Shown: positions 63,269 to 64,000 of the stretch, in pieces
Numbering within the stretch: the first letter of the stretch is position 1
How the letters are laid out: the number at the start of each line of letters is the position of its first letter
Source: Mesorhizobium australicum WSM2073
Lineage (GTDB): Bacteria; Pseudomonadota; Alphaproteobacteria; Rhizobiales; Rhizobiaceae
NCBI RefSeq assembly: GCF_000230995.2
Contig: NC_019973.1
Location: 3,486,001 to 3,550,000, forward strand
Direction: 5' to 3'
Length of the DNA stretch: 64,000 nt
The notes under the pieces: model-generated
Database searches by the model: none
The model's input: only the letters and a program-made list of their open reading frames with translations
What the model was told of the DNA's origin: nothing
Translations under genes and position numbers: made by a program

Positions 63269-64000
63269 CGAGAATTCCGGCACGGATGCGGGCGAAGGCC
63301 GCGTGAAGAACGCGATCCTGATAGCCGGGCCGACCGCCAGCGGCAAGTCGGCGCTGGCGCTTGAACTGGCCGAACGCACAGGCGGCGTCATCGTCAACAC
63401 CGATTCCATGCAGGGCTATGCGGTTCTCGACGTGCTGACGGCCCGGCCGCAGGCGGCCGAGCTCGCACGAGCGCCGCATTTTCTCTATGGGCATGTCCAT
63501 CCCGGCACCGCCTACTCGACCGGCGCCTGGCTGCGCGACGTTATGAAACTCATTGATGACGGGACGCTCTCGCGGCGGCCAATCTTCGTCGGTGGCACCG
63601 GCCTCTACTTTCGTGCGCTGTCTGAAGGGATTTCGGAAATGCCTGATATTCCGCAACGGATACGCGACCGCTGGCGCTACGAATTGAAGGAGCAAGGCGC
63701 GGTCAAGCTGCATGCCTTGCTGCTACGCGAGGATTCGAGCGTCGCCATGCAGTTGAAGCCAACCGACAGTCAGCGCATCGTGCGGGCGCTCGAGGTGCTC
63801 GACGCCTCCGGCCGGTCGATCTTGGACTGGCAGGCAGAGCGCGGCCTCCCGCTCATCGACAGGCCGAGCGCGCATTTCCTGGTCGTCGAGCCGGATCGGG
63901 CAGCATTGGTTGACCGCATCGAAAGGCGTTTCGACCAGATGCTGGACAAGGGCGCGCTGGAGGAAGTCAAGCAGCTTGCGGCCCTTCGTCTGGATCCAGA
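63258..64000 (+). CDS. miaA: tRNA dimethylallyltransferase, partial at window end
   Basis: MiaA prenylates A37 of tRNAs that read UNN codons. The window holds the first ~247 residues; the gene continues past 64000. The P-loop is AGPTASGKSALALELA, followed by NTDSMQGY (substrate-binding Asp-Ser), RRPIFVGGTGLYFRAL and PTDSQRIVRALEV. The start could be the ATG at 63258, overlapping serB by 11 bp, or the GTG at 63303 (VKNAILIAG), which has GAAGG upstream and avoids the overlap. It is truncated only by the window. Confidence 0.93.
   Translation, partial: MSGIENSGTDAGEGRVKNAILIAGPTASGKSALALELAERTGGVIVNTDSMQGYAVLDVLTARPQAAELARAPHFLYGHVHPGTAYSTGAWLRDVMKLIDDGTLSRRPIFVGGTGLYFRALSEGISEMPDIPQRIRDRWRYELKEQGAVKLHALLLREDSSVAMQLKPTDSQRIVRALEVLDASGRSILDWQAERGLPLIDRPSAHFLVVEPDRAALVDRIERRFDQMLDKGALEEVKQLAALRLDP

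Overview
The window looks like chromosomal DNA from a Mesorhizobium-type alphaproteobacterium (order Hyphomicrobiales). The main reasons are a circularly permuted two-piece tmRNA whose tag reads ANDNYAEARLAA (recalled as the Mesorhizobium loti tag), the bamD-recN-ligA order that follows the division cluster in rhizobia, short palindromic repeats of rhizobial type, and high-GC codon use with frequent TTG and GTG starts. I see no rRNA, tRNA, CRISPR array, prophage or intact insertion sequence. Nearly all of it is ordinary single-copy chromosome with a patchwork of accessory genes.

Layout. 0-5 kb: 3' end of bamD, recN, ligA and a DUF2461 gene. 5-18.6 kb: an SDR, the azlCD exporter pair, aminopeptidase P, prmA, a SCO protein, a CreA-like protein, a hexapeptide acyltransferase, a low-affinity iron permease family protein, a second SDR, a TMEM175-type channel, an SH3 protein, and MFS and MATE transporters. 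18.6-23 kb: decayed DNA, an esterase-like phytase, a gutted dimethylglycine dehydrogenase-type gene, an MttB-family methyltransferase and an encapsulated-ferritin-like protein. 23-30 kb: a UvrD/PcrA helicase with an in-frame insertion, a membrane PQQ dehydrogenase and a dienelactone hydrolase. 30-37.5 kb: a LOV histidine kinase with a single-domain receiver (LovK/LovR-like), an EamA exporter divergent from an Lrp regulator, a thioesterase, D-lactate dehydrogenase and a Dyp peroxidase. 37.5-49.8 kb: a giant AsmA protein, an ECF sigma factor with its small partner, MarR/ClC, the sspB cluster, TetR/MFS, a VOC protein and a frameshifted AAA ATPase. 49.8-64 kb: ssrA, thyA, mop and modABC-modE, cobF, then folA-hflK-hflC-DUF2065-degP, and finally GNAT-serB divergent from miaA, which runs off the window.

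Several groups of genes clearly work together. RecN and LigA act in DNA repair and joining. ModA, ModB and ModC import molybdate, with a short ModE regulator, a separate Mop protein and a candidate ModE operator before modA. HflK/HflC and DegP handle membrane and periplasmic protein quality control. SspB and tmRNA both belong to the trans-translation and ClpXP pathway. ThyA and FolA form the thymidylate cycle. Three regulator/transporter pairs are divergent (TetR/MFS, MarR/ClC, Lrp/EamA); two of them carry clear inverted repeats in the shared promoter region.

I did not find a convincing wholly new multi-gene system. The most interesting items are the internally deleted oxidoreductase fused from its own two ends, the encapsulated-ferritin-like protein without an encapsulin nearby, the LOV kinase/receiver pair, the helicase insertion between motifs II and III, a hairpin covering the helicase ribosome binding site, and an ATPase gene broken in a run of seven cytosines.
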